A stretch of DNA of 22,590 bases from positions 1 to 22,590 of the forward strand of contig JALWZV010000029.1 of the NCBI GenBank assembly GCA_027002315.1, written 5' to 3'. A program made the position numbers and the translations under genes. The stretch's first letter is position 1. Every line of letters starts with the position of its first letter. Below, one piece after another: positions 15,698-22,590 of this stretch. Source of the stretch: Candidatus Roizmanbacteria bacterium. Its GTDB lineage: Bacteria > Patescibacteriota > Microgenomatia > UBA1406 > GWC2-37-13. Under the pieces are notes generated by a model, which had not been told where the DNA came from, made no database searches, and saw only the letters and a list, made by a program, of their open reading frames with translations.

Positions 15698-17549
15698 TGT
15701 TACTAGATGTTGCACTGGTAACTTTTTTCTTGCCAACTATTTTTTCAAACTCATCTCCATCAAGAGTCTCTTTAACCAAGAGCTCCTTGACAACTTTATC
15801 TAGGTAAGGTTTGTTCGTCTTTATAATATCTATAGCGTTTTTATAACAGCTATCGATTATTTTTTTCACCTCATTGTCTATCTTTGACATAGTGTCTTGA
15901 GAGACCTTATCAGACTCCCAGTAACTCTTTCCCCACTCGGTAACATCCATCGTCGGACCAAAGTTTATAGGACCAAGAGGACTCATTCCATACTCAACAA
16001 CCATAGAACGAGCTATCTTAGTAGCCTGATCAAAGTCATTTGCCGCTCCTGTTGTCATCTCACCAAAAATAACACTCTCAGCTGCTCTTCCACCCAGCAT
16101 CACGGTTATCTGCTCTATCAAATGAGTCTTGGTCTCATGCAACCTATCCTTAGCTGGAGGAACTAATGTAAAACCCAAAGCCATTCCTCTGGAAACAATC
16201 GATATTCTGTGAACCGGATCCATGTGCGGTAAGAGATGTGCGGTAATAGCATGACCTGCCTCATGATAAGCAGTAAGCTTTCTGTCGTAATCTGATTGAA
16301 GTCTTTTCTTCTCAGGACCCAACTTAACCTTCATGGCAGACTCCTCTATATCCTCAGCACTTATCCTGTCCTTACCTTGCCGTGCTGCTTGAATTGCAGC
16401 CTCGTTCAACATATTTTCTAAATCTGCTCCAGAAAAGCCAACCGTTCTTTTAGCAATCTTCTCCCATCTAACAGTTTTATCAAACGGCTTACCTCTTGCA
16501 TGAATCTTTAAAATATTTTTTCTTCCCTCTAAATCTGGATAACCAACCATTATTCTTCTGTCGAATCTTCCGGGTCTAAGAAGAGCGGGATCAAGTAAAT
16601 CTCCTCTGTTTGTAGCTGCTATTACCACGACCTGCTCTGTTGGTGTAAAACCATCCATCTCCACCAAGATTTGATTTAAGGTTTGTTCTCTTTCGTCATG
16701 AGACGGCATAGCTCCAACGGATCTAGCTCTTCCTATAGCATCTATCTCATCTATGAATATTATCGCGGGAGCATTTTTCTTAGCAGTGGCAAACAAATCA
16801 CGTACCCTCGCCGCACCAATACCAACCAACATCTCCATAAACTCACTTCCAGCTATTGAAAAGAACGGCACTCCAGCTTCTCCTGCCACAGCTTTAGCTA
16901 ATAGTGTTTTACCGCAACCAGCAGGGCCAACTAAAATAACACCCTTCGGAGTACGAGCACCTAATTTTCTATATTTACCCGGGTGCTTAAGAAAATCCAC
17001 AACCTCTTGCAACTCATCCTTCGCCTCATCAACACCAGCAACATCTTTAAACGTTACCTTGGCAATCTTTTTATTAAATCTTTTAGCTTTTGACTGTCCA
17101 AACGAGAACACGCTATCCTGTGCTCCTTTGGCCTGCTTAAATAAGAATATAAAAAAAGCTATCATCAACACCGTTGGAATTAAATTAGCCAAAAGATTAA
17201 TCATTCCAGCAGAAGCTTGTGTGTTCTTAATATCTATGTTGACGCTCAAAGGATCTATTCCAAGATCATGAAATATCTTAATCAAACTGTCATATGGTTC
17301 CTTGTATGAGGACGCTACCTTTCCATTTTTATAATAAACAACAAGTTTGTTATCTATAACCTCAATTTTTTTAACTTTATTCTCTTTGACATCCTTAATT
17401 ACCTGAGGAAATGGTTTTTCTGGAAATACCTTCTTAACCTCAGAGCTCAAAGAAGAAAATGCATACATAATAAAAAGACCTATGAACAAAGCAATGAAGA
17501 TTGTTTTTATATTAATCTTTATCTTAATTTTTTTCTTTTTACTAAACAT
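15681..17549 (-). CDS. ftsH: ATP-dependent zinc metalloprotease FtsH
   Basis: Membrane AAA+ protease that degrades membrane and some soluble proteins. The 622 aa carry TM1 (about 15-33) after a Lys-rich N-terminus, a periplasmic domain (35-115) and TM2 (117-138). The AAA+ module has Walker A GPAGCGKT (208-215), the pore loop FMEMLVG (237-243), Walker B IFIDEID (264-270) and the second region of homology ATNRGDLLDPALLRPGRFD (312-330). The protease has HEAGH (429-433), with the third zinc ligand in AANDFDQAT (D505). All key residues are intact. AAGGA sits 9 bases before the ATG, one of the few good Shine-Dalgarno sites here. It starts 2 bases after lysS ends. Confidence 0.97.
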   Translation of the reverse strand: MFSKKKKIKIKINIKTIFIALFIGLFIMYAFSSLSSEVKKVFPEKPFPQVIKDVKENKVKKIEVIDNKLVVYYKNGKVASSYKEPYDSLIKIFHDLGIDPLSVNIDIKNTQASAGMINLLANLIPTVLMIAFFIFLFKQAKGAQDSVFSFGQSKAKRFNKKIAKVTFKDVAGVDEAKDELQEVVDFLKHPGKYRKLGARTPKGVILVGPAGCGKTLLAKAVAGEAGVPFFSIAGSEFMEMLVGIGAARVRDLFATAKKNAPAIIFIDEIDAIGRARSVGAMPSHDEREQTLNQILVEMDGFTPTEQVVVIAATNRGDLLDPALLRPGRFDRRIMVGYPDLEGRKNILKIHARGKPFDKTVRWEKIAKRTVGFSGADLENMLNEAAIQAARQGKDRISAEDIEESAMKVKLGPEKKRLQSDYDRKLTAYHEAGHAITAHLLPHMDPVHRISIVSRGMALGFTLVPPAKDRLHETKTHLIEQITVMLGGRAAESVIFGEMTTGAANDFDQATKIARSMVVEYGMSPLGPINFGPTMDVTEWGKSYWESDKVSQDTMSKIDNEVKKIIDSCYKNAIDIIKTNKPYLDKVVKELLVKETLDGDEFEKIVGKKKVTSATSSNNAASD

Positions 17550-17551
17550 AT

Positions 17552-19024
17552 CTAAACTTCCTTTTGAATAGTTTTAACACTCTTTAAGGTAGGAAAAAGT
17601 ATAACATCTTTTATCGTGTGTTGATTCGTTAAAAAAGCTACCAATCTATCTACTCCCAAACCCCAACCTGCCGTTGGAGGCATTCCATACTCCAAAGCAC
17701 GAATATAATCTTCATCTAAAACCTGATACTCGCTCCCTCCTCTGTTACCTATCTCCATCTCATCAATCCATCTCTGTTTTTGATCAAGCGGGTCATTTAA
17801 CTCATTATATGCATTAATAAACTCCTCACCAGCAATCAATAATTGAAAACTTGCGCTCTTAGAATTATCATTATCAACCCTTTTAGCTAAAGGTTTCATC
17901 TCTATAGGATGATTCATCAGAAATAATGGCCCTTCCAGTTTTGGTCTAATGTGCTTCTTGTAAACCTTGTCTAATAAGTTGGCATAACCAACCTCTATCT
18001 CCCCTTTATCCAATAATTGTTTACTTTTTATATACTTCAAAAGTTGTTTCTCAGTGTTTATTTTATCTATATCTAAATCTAAATATTTTACAAAGATATC
18101 TTTATAAGACACTCTTTTCCATGGAGAAGAAAAATCATACTCTTTGCCGTTATACTCTACAGTTAATTTCCCTTTTGTTTGTTTAATAATAAACTTAATC
18201 ATTTCCTCGGTAAAGTCCATTAGTTTATGATAATCAACATACGCCCAGTAAAACTCAACCTGAGTAAACTCAGGATTATGAGATTTGTCCATTCCCTCGT
18301 TTCTAAAATCCTTGCCTATCTCATAAACTTTTTCAAAACCGCCAACAATCAATCTCTTAAGGTACAGTTCATCTGAGATTCTCAAATATAAATCTTCATT
18401 TAAGGTGTTGTGGTGTGTTATGAAAGGACGAGCTGTAGCTCCTCCATACACGGGTTGTAAAATTGGAGTCTCTACCTCTACAAAGCCACTATCGTCCAAA
18501 AAGCTACGAATTAGTTTAACTATCTTTGTTCTCTCTAAAAAAACTTTTTTAACATCATCTCTTAATAATAGATCAACATATCTTTGTCTATATCTCTCCT
18601 CTATATCCTGTAGACCGTGCCATTTTTCAGGCAGTGGACGAATAGACTTGGAAATTATCTTTATTTTTTCAACAAAAACAGAGATCTCTCCACGCATACT
18701 TTTACCGACCTCACCCTTTGCATAAACAAAATCTCCAACATCAACCAAATCTAAAAGTTTAAATCCTTCTTTGCCCAACAAATCAAACTTAAACATCAAC
18801 TGAATTTGACCCGTCGAATCTTTTATATCTGCGAACACAAGTTTGCCATGTCCTCTAAGTGAAAAGATTCTTCCAACAATCTCAACTTTTTTTCCAATCA
18901 TAGAAAGGGCTTTTTTTATATCTTGAGTTTTGCAGCAAAAAGAAGAGTATGGGTTTATCCCCATTTTCCTTAATTTTTTTATCTTCTCTATTCGTTCTTT
19001 TTTAATTCTATCTAATGTGCTCAT
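17552..19024 (-). CDS. lysS: Lysyl-tRNA synthetase, class II
   Basis: Charges tRNA-Lys in the cytoplasm. The 490-aa chain has an N-terminal OB-fold anticodon domain (about 45-125; VGRIFSLRGHGKLVFADIKD) and the class II core: motif 1 (FVEVETPILQP, 181-191), motif 2 KDFRNEGMDKSHNPEF (238-253) and motif 3 GMPPTAGWGLGVDRL near the C-terminus. Length is typical. It is the first gene of the minus-strand block, facing the divergent plus-strand genes. A TATAAT ends only 8 bases before the ATG and there is no Shine-Dalgarno, so the mRNA may be leaderless. Confident on function; start chosen as the only ATG near that promoter. Confidence 0.96.
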   Translation of the reverse strand: MSTLDRIKKERIEKIKKLRKMGINPYSSFCCKTQDIKKALSMIGKKVEIVGRIFSLRGHGKLVFADIKDSTGQIQLMFKFDLLGKEGFKLLDLVDVGDFVYAKGEVGKSMRGEISVFVEKIKIISKSIRPLPEKWHGLQDIEERYRQRYVDLLLRDDVKKVFLERTKIVKLIRSFLDDSGFVEVETPILQPVYGGATARPFITHHNTLNEDLYLRISDELYLKRLIVGGFEKVYEIGKDFRNEGMDKSHNPEFTQVEFYWAYVDYHKLMDFTEEMIKFIIKQTKGKLTVEYNGKEYDFSSPWKRVSYKDIFVKYLDLDIDKINTEKQLLKYIKSKQLLDKGEIEVGYANLLDKVYKKHIRPKLEGPLFLMNHPIEMKPLAKRVDNDNSKSASFQLLIAGEEFINAYNELNDPLDQKQRWIDEMEIGNRGGSEYQVLDEDYIRALEYGMPPTAGWGLGVDRLVAFLTNQHTIKDVILFPTLKSVKTIQKEV

Positions 19025-19032
19025 AGCATAAA

Positions 19033-19038
19033 ATTATA
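19033..19038 (-). promoter_or_regulatory. Candidate -10 of a leaderless lysS promoter
   Basis: A perfect TATAAT (minus strand) lies 8 bases before the lysS ATG, so transcription would begin at or next to the start codon. No good -35 is seen 16-18 bases further up; a TGGACA at 19077-19082 is too far away to pair with it. Confidence 0.45.
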
Positions 19039-19162
19039 TTCTATTAAGCGCATAAATAAAAGTGAAAGTTGCGCTGTGTCCAAAAAACCATCAAGCACTG
19101 TTTATTTAAATTTTATAACGAACTTTAAGCTTGTTAATTTACGTGTCAACCTACGAGGCCTG

Positions 19163-19187
19163 TCGCGTCTGACCACGTCAGACGTGG
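19163..19187 (+). repeat. Strong 11-bp inverted repeat (hairpin)
   Basis: An 8-bp perfect stem (CGTCTGAC / GTCAGACG) around the loop CAC extends to 11 pairs with two G-T wobbles. It is the most stable fold seen in the window. No T-tract follows, so it is not an ordinary terminator; it could be an operator, a recombination site or part of a structured RNA. Function unknown. Confidence 0.65.
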
Positions 19188-19230
19188 TTCAACGTGGTTG
19201 AACATGGCCGAACATGGCCGAACTTGGCTG
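19181..19230 (+). repeat. Five tandem imperfect 10-bp repeats
   Basis: Units start at 19181, 19191, 19201, 19211 and 19221: GACGTGGTTC, AACGTGGTTG, AACATGGCCG (twice), AACTTGGCTG. The consensus is about AACRTGGYYG. The 10-base period places each unit on the same DNA face, as in arrays bound by a regulator or initiator. The array ends 19 bases before the TATAAT at 19250. Confidence 0.7.
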
Positions 19231-19327
19231 GGCAGGGAAAGATTCTTGGTATAATCGTTTTATATATGGTAATTATGGCGGTTATAGCGGTTATGGTGAT
19301 TATGATGATTACGGCGGTGGACAATAA
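19214..19327 (+). CDS. Candidate 37-residue Gly/Tyr-rich peptide
   Basis: From the ATG at 19214 the frame reads AELGWAGKDSWYNRF and then a tract of Gly, Tyr, Asp and Asn (IYGNYGGYSGYG, DYDDYGGGQ) before TAA. Eight of the last 20 residues are Gly and six are Tyr, a composition unlikely by chance in AT-rich DNA. I do not recognise the family. No Shine-Dalgarno is seen, the start lies inside the decamer array, and the TATAAT at 19250 lies inside the frame, so promoter and peptide readings compete. A second plus frame, from the ATG at 19266 to 19445, would instead give a hydrophobic leader followed by Leu-Ser repeats from the CT tract; I find it less convincing. Confidence 0.35.
   Translation: MAELGWAGKDSWYNRFIYGNYGGYSGYGDYDDYGGGQ
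19247..19255 (+). promoter_or_regulatory. Candidate extended -10 promoter for the plus-strand operon
   Basis: TGGTATAAT is a full extended -10 (TGnTATAAT). No good -35 is present at 17 bases, where the last decamer repeat ends, which would fit an activator-dependent promoter. It lies about 175 bases before the HTH gene. Confidence 0.5.
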
Positions 19328-19335
19328 GGTTATTC

Positions 19336-19366
<31 letters not shown>

Positions 19367-19429
19367 AGTCAAGCTTGCTAATAAAAAATCACAGCATCTC
19401 AAACTCAGAGTTACAAGTGTCTTGTCCTC

Positions 19430-19639
19430 ATGGCTAAAGATATAAAAAAATACATCAAGGCGTGGAAGCTGAGGCAAAAAGGCAAAACCTTCAAGGAGAT
19501 AGCAGAGGAGATGGGGTACAGAAGCAAAGAACGTCCGCGACAGATGACAGCTTACATCAATCACCGCTTAACAACAAAGTTTCCTCCCCTGTCAAAAGAG
19601 TTAAAAGAAGTTTTAAAAGAAAATGAAGACAAAACTTAA
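19430..19639 (+). CDS. Small HTH-like DNA-binding protein
   Basis: A basic 69-aa protein. A first helix (DIKKYIKAWKLRQKG, 4-18) is followed by a helix-turn-helix-like pattern, KTFKEIAEEMGYRSKERPRQ (19-38), and a third helix with MTAYINHRL. The pattern GxTFxEIAxxxGY is that of transposase/resolvase-type or sigma-region-4-like HTH segments that have lost their catalytic parts. It is the first gene of the plus-strand operon and overlaps the next gene by 17 bases, so it may regulate that operon, perhaps through the decamer repeats upstream; this is inference. No Shine-Dalgarno precedes the ATG; TCCTC stands there instead. Family not identified with certainty. Confidence 0.72.
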   Translation: MAKDIKKYIKAWKLRQKGKTFKEIAEEMGYRSKERPRQMTAYINHRLTTKFPPLSKELKEVLKENEDKT

Positions 19640-20165
19640 GATAATATGCGAGTATGTTCTGGTTTTCTTACTTTTTTCAGCAGTATATATCTTGTCCTTT
19701 CACACCCCGCTTTTTTTAAAGCAGAAAGTTTTGTTTTACAGAGGAGTAAAGCTTCTTCTTGTTGTGTCAAGCGTGTTTCTGGGAGCTGTGTTTCTTATAC
19801 ACAAAAGAATTAAGATGAACTTGGAGAGAGTGCTTGCGTCTCTTGTGGTCAGCATATCCTTAAATCTATCCATCTTCATACTTCTTCCTGTAACGTTCGA
19901 CAGATCTGTAACAACATTTCTCTTAAAAAATCTTGCTGTAAGAAAAAGTAAAACATGTAAAAAAGGATTAACGAAGGAGAATTTAACAAAAGATTTAATC
20001 AACAACTATGTTCTTAAAAACAAAGCTATAGAGAGAAGAGTCTATGAGCAGACTCAGATAGGGCTTATTCAAACCGAACACAACTGCCTGTATCTTTCGC
20101 CTGCAGGATTAAGGTTCATCTCTATATCACAGCTTGTTAAAAAGCTTTACAACGCAGACAGATGA
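19623..20165 (+). CDS. Three-TM membrane protein with winged-helix-like cytoplasmic tail
   Basis: A 180-aa protein with three hydrophobic helices (about 9-26, 41-60 and 70-91), then the segment VTFDRSVTTFLL (90-101) and a soluble C-terminus: LTKENLTKDLINNYV (116-130), ERRVYEQTQIGLI (137-149), LYLSPAGLRFI (156-166). The tail looks like a winged helix, with a helix pair and a beta hairpin ending in a YLSPxG turn. I recall similar proteins, with the same FDRS segment, beside membrane glycosyltransferases in CPR genomes, but no function is known to me. It overlaps the HTH gene by 17 bases and the next gene by 4 (ATGA), so the three are translated together. Confidence 0.75.
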   Translation: MKTKLKIICEYVLVFLLFSAVYILSFHTPLFLKQKVLFYRGVKLLLVVSSVFLGAVFLIHKRIKMNLERVLASLVVSISLNLSIFILLPVTFDRSVTTFLLKNLAVRKSKTCKKGLTKENLTKDLINNYVLKNKAIERRVYEQTQIGLIQTEHNCLYLSPAGLRFISISQLVKKLYNADR

Positions 20166-21397
20166 AAAAACTGCAGAAGCTCTCTATCTACATTATCTTT
20201 ATTCAGCTTTTCATCCTTGTTGTTATTGGAAGCATCGACATATTTAGATTTGAGATCTGGGCGCCGATAGATGAGGGAGCTCATTTTAACTACATTCAGT
20301 ACTTGGCTGAGAACAAAAAAGTTCCTGTTTTGGGAGAAAATTTTACAAGCAAAGAGGTCTTGTCTATTGAGAAAGATAAACGCGCTAAGCTAAGTTTAAG
20401 ACACCTAACGGGCAAAGAAAACTACTCATATGAAGCATTTCAACCGCCTCTTTATTACACACTTGCTCTACTCCCCTTCTCCTGCAGTGATAATTTTTAT
20501 CACAAGGTATTTTGCATCCGGTTTTTCGACTTAATCTTGCTTTTTAGTGCTGTGTTCATTTACCTGCAGATAACAAAGCTTGTTTTTCCTAAGCGGTGGA
20601 TGTTCGTGTTCTCACTGGGATTATCGTTTATGCTTTTTCCCTCTGTCGTTGTCAGATCTATAACAATATCCAATTTTGCCTTAAAGCTTCCGTTGCCTTT
20701 TCTGTTTATCTATTTCATCTTAAAATACAGCAGGAGCTACAAGCTAAAGTACTTAATTGCTTCAAACATAACCTTAGCTCTTATGCTTTTGACAAAAAAG
20801 ACGCTTGTTTACTTCACAGCAGTTTATATTACCTATATTCTTTATGAGTTTTTAAAGACAAAAGACAAGCTTAAACTCATCACTCAAACACTCATCTCAT
20901 TGTTATTTTTCTTTATCGTTTATACTCCATGGATTGTTTTTAACCTTAAGACATATGGATCAATAAACAAGGCTGATGTTATTGCAAGAAAGATACAGAG
21001 GCCGATTGTAAATCCAGAAAACAAAAACTACACAGTGCTTGAGTTGCCTCAAGGAATAACAAGGCTCTCAAATACTCTTGTTCTGCCTGAGGAATGGAGC
21101 GACAGAGCATTCTCAAACCGCAGACCATATTTTGTGAGAATATTTTTAGCAGTTATCTTTTCGATATTAGCGGTGCTTTTTATAGCTAAAGCAGTTACAA
21201 GCAAGCTTACTTTAAGACCACGAATGATAATCCTTTTTCTCCTTCCATTTCTCTATAACCTTGCAATGCTGATCTTTGTTTATATTTATTATGACTGGCC
21301 AGTCCTCCTCGGCCGCTATTTAACACCATCGTTTCTCTTGTTGCCTATAGGATTGGTGTTAGGTTATAAAGCTGATAAAAACCCTTTGATTTTTTAA
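20162..21397 (+). CDS. GT-C type membrane glycosyltransferase (ArnT/PMT-like)
   Basis: A 411-aa polytopic protein with about ten hydrophobic helices. The first, 7-26, is followed by a large outside loop with APIDEGAHFNYIQYL (34-48) and, before the second helix, EAFQPPLYYTLALLPF (91-106). A DE pair after TM1 plus QPPLYY is the hallmark of GT-C enzymes such as ArnT, PMT and GT39/GT83 members, which use a lipid-phosphate sugar and act on the outer face. Donor and acceptor are unknown. The ATGA overlap with the preceding three-TM gene suggests that the two form a unit. The last residues (PSFLLLPIGLVLGY) form a final helix, so the gene looks complete though shorter than the usual 500-600 aa. Confidence 0.82.
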   Translation: MKKLQKLSIYIIFIQLFILVVIGSIDIFRFEIWAPIDEGAHFNYIQYLAENKKVPVLGENFTSKEVLSIEKDKRAKLSLRHLTGKENYSYEAFQPPLYYTLALLPFSCSDNFYHKVFCIRFFDLILLFSAVFIYLQITKLVFPKRWMFVFSLGLSFMLFPSVVVRSITISNFALKLPLPFLFIYFILKYSRSYKLKYLIASNITLALMLLTKKTLVYFTAVYITYILYEFLKTKDKLKLITQTLISLLFFFIVYTPWIVFNLKTYGSINKADVIARKIQRPIVNPENKNYTVLELPQGITRLSNTLVLPEEWSDRAFSNRRPYFVRIFLAVIFSILAVLFIAKAVTSKLTLRPRMIILFLLPFLYNLAMLIFVYIYYDWPVLLGRYLTPSFLLLPIGLVLGYKADKNPLIF

Positions 21398-21488
21398 TCG
21401 ATTATCTATACTGTTGATAGAAAAGACCAGTCTAACCTTTTAGTTTTAGTAAACTTCAGATAGTTGCAAAATTGTTTTTGTTTATACT
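21398..21488. other. Convergent gap between the GT-C gene and the HsdS-like gene
   Basis: The 91 bases lie between two converging genes. They contain only a 5-bp inverted repeat (TCTAT/ATAGA, about 21406-21422) and no clear T-tract terminator. Confidence 0.4.
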
Positions 21489-22590
21489 TTAGTTTTTAAC
21501 ATTAGAGCATACTTTTTCGATAATTTTATCAATCTTATTTCTAAACTTTTGAATTCTTGTTTTTATTCTTTCTTGTTTGTCAAGTTCGGCTTTTATTTCG
21601 TTAGCGATCTTTTGTTGTTGAGGAAGGGAGGTATTTGGAATTCGGAAATTTGAAATTTCATCTGCATAAAGTTCAATCTGATTTGTTGTGCCTGTAAAAT
21701 CTCTTTCGATTTGAAAATACCCTAAAATACTTCTGAAAAAATAAACAAAAAATAATTGATTGTACTTTTTTTTATCTATTCTAATAATTGACACATGACT
21801 ATCTACTACTAATTTCCCATCAGATTCTACCAAATCAACTTTTCCAAGTGATACTTTACCAGTAGAAGCGATGAGAATGTCTCCTTGTTTTACTTGTGAT
21901 CTTGTAGAGGAATTATAAAAATCAGAATCAACAAACTCCTCTTGCGAAATTTCTATATAGCCATTTTGCAAGTGTCCTGTTTTTACAACAGGAATTTCAC
22001 CGTCAGGATTATATTTTGGACTTGCTCCACGATGAATAGGTTCTAATAAGATATCTTTCACCCGCAAAGTCTTAATACGATCCAAAATATTCATTAACTT
22101 TTTAGTAGGAGGATTATGAAATCTTGTAGAAAATCTTAAAATTTGGCTTTGGGAAAATTCACTAAAATTAGTCTCAAATACTCTTAATTTTTTATCGTTA
22201 CCTACCTGAGTTCCTGCTGTCATGCCTTTCCCAAATTCTTTGTACAAGTTTTCATCAAATCCAAATTCTCTTACAAAAACTTGGTTAATAATATTCTGTG
22301 GGTCTTGGAGTTTGTTTTTAAGCTGTTTAATTTCCTTCTCGATTGGTTTAATCTGAACAACAATAGCGTCCTGTTGAGACTCTAATTTTGCAATAATTTT
22401 TTTATCAAACTTTAAGTAAATTAAATCTGTTTCTTTCAATGTTGGATACCCTTTTCCTTCTCTTGCAATAGCCATTAAATTTTTGTAAAAAATTGAACGT
22501 AAGGAATAATAAAGAATTTTGTTTAATTTTTTAGGTTTTATTCTTATAAACGCTGTAGTGAAAAAATAATTTTTATACTCACTATCTATA
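21489..22590 (-). CDS. HsdS-like type I restriction specificity subunit (5' truncated by window edge)
   Basis: The minus frame is open from the right edge to the stop at 21489, about 366 residues, so the ATG at 22475 is internal. The visible part begins inside the first target-recognition domain (SIFYKNLMAI, GYPTLKETDLIYLKF), then a coiled coil (about LESQQDAIVVQIKPIEKEIK), then a second recognition domain: IPVVKTGHLQNGYIE, GDILIASTGKVSLGK, VVDSHVSIIRI, FFRSILGYFQIERDF and IELYADEISNFRIPN. The last 50 residues are another coiled coil (QQQKIANEIKAELDKQERI). This TRD-coil-TRD-coil order is that of HsdS, which sets the DNA target of a type I restriction-modification complex; such subunits are also found fused to N6-adenine methylases. 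HsdM and HsdR would lie outside. Confident on family, not on activity. Confidence 0.85.
   Translation of the reverse strand, partial: IDSEYKNYFFTTAFIRIKPKKLNKILYYSLRSIFYKNLMAIAREGKGYPTLKETDLIYLKFDKKIIAKLESQQDAIVVQIKPIEKEIKQLKNKLQDPQNIINQVFVREFGFDENLYKEFGKGMTAGTQVGNDKKLRVFETNFSEFSQSQILRFSTRFHNPPTKKLMNILDRIKTLRVKDILLEPIHRGASPKYNPDGEIPVVKTGHLQNGYIEISQEEFVDSDFYNSSTRSQVKQGDILIASTGKVSLGKVDLVESDGKLVVDSHVSIIRIDKKKYNQLFFVYFFRSILGYFQIERDFTGTTNQIELYADEISNFRIPNTSLPQQQKIANEIKAELDKQERIKTRIQKFRNKIDKIIEKVCSNVKN

Noticed and set aside
19181..19230. CRISPR array
   Set aside because: Units are 10 bases, imperfect and directly adjacent, with no spacers and no cas genes nearby.
21398..21488. Bidirectional terminator
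   Set aside because: Only a 5-bp weak repeat without a T-run was found.
22475..22475. ATG at 22475 as the HsdS start
   Set aside because: The frame stays open to the window edge and the extra residues complete the end of the first recognition domain.

Overview
This is an AT-rich window with short intergenic gaps and many overlapping or nearly touching genes. It uses the standard code: TGA ends genes (for example at 3587-3589 and 15681-15683) and Trp is TGG. The small genome style fits a member of the Candidate Phyla Radiation / Patescibacteria, most likely the Microgenomates side. Supporting signs are the stand-alone 5'-3' exonuclease, the short three-Cys ferredoxin beside a two-subunit 2-oxoacid:ferredoxin oxidoreductase, a variant MraY, and few Shine-Dalgarno sites. 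This placement is inference from gene content; no 16S rRNA or tRNA gene was seen.

Layout. Nearly everything from 1 to 19024 is on the minus strand, so transcription runs from high to low coordinates. Block A is lysS-ftsH-exonuclease-sufC (19024 to 14050). Block B is ferredoxin-korA-korB (13985 to 11130), with its own candidate promoter. Block C is lon-murC-murB-murA-glmU-like-glmR(yvcK)-dgkA-mraY (11045 to 1217), again with a candidate promoter in front of lon. After a 216-base gap comes an open frame that runs off the left edge (1000 to 1). It joins a GT2 glycosyltransferase to the start of a Wzx-type flippase.

The region 19025-19429 separates divergent transcription units and looks unlike the rest. 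It holds a strong GC-rich hairpin, five helically phased 10-base repeats, an extended -10 promoter sequence, a possible Gly/Tyr-rich 37-residue ORF and a 27-base CT microsatellite. Downstream, on the plus strand, a small HTH-like protein, a three-TM protein with a winged-helix-like tail and a GT-C type membrane glycosyltransferase overlap as a compact operon (19430-21397). The right end carries a minus-strand HsdS-like specificity subunit that runs off the window.

How the genes fit together. Block C covers early peptidoglycan synthesis: UDP-GlcNAc formation (glmU-like), its likely sensor (glmR), the MurA/MurB/MurC steps, lipid carrier recycling (dgkA) and lipid I formation (mraY). MurD, MurE, MurF, MurG and GlmS/GlmM are not in the window. 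The two glycosyltransferase loci at either end suggest envelope polysaccharide or glycoprotein synthesis. Block B is a ferredoxin-linked oxoacid oxidation module. Lon and FtsH supply protein quality control. The most novel signals are the GT2-flippase fusion, the repeat/hairpin/microsatellite intergenic region, the altered catalytic residues in MurB and MraY, and an octamer shared by two promoters.
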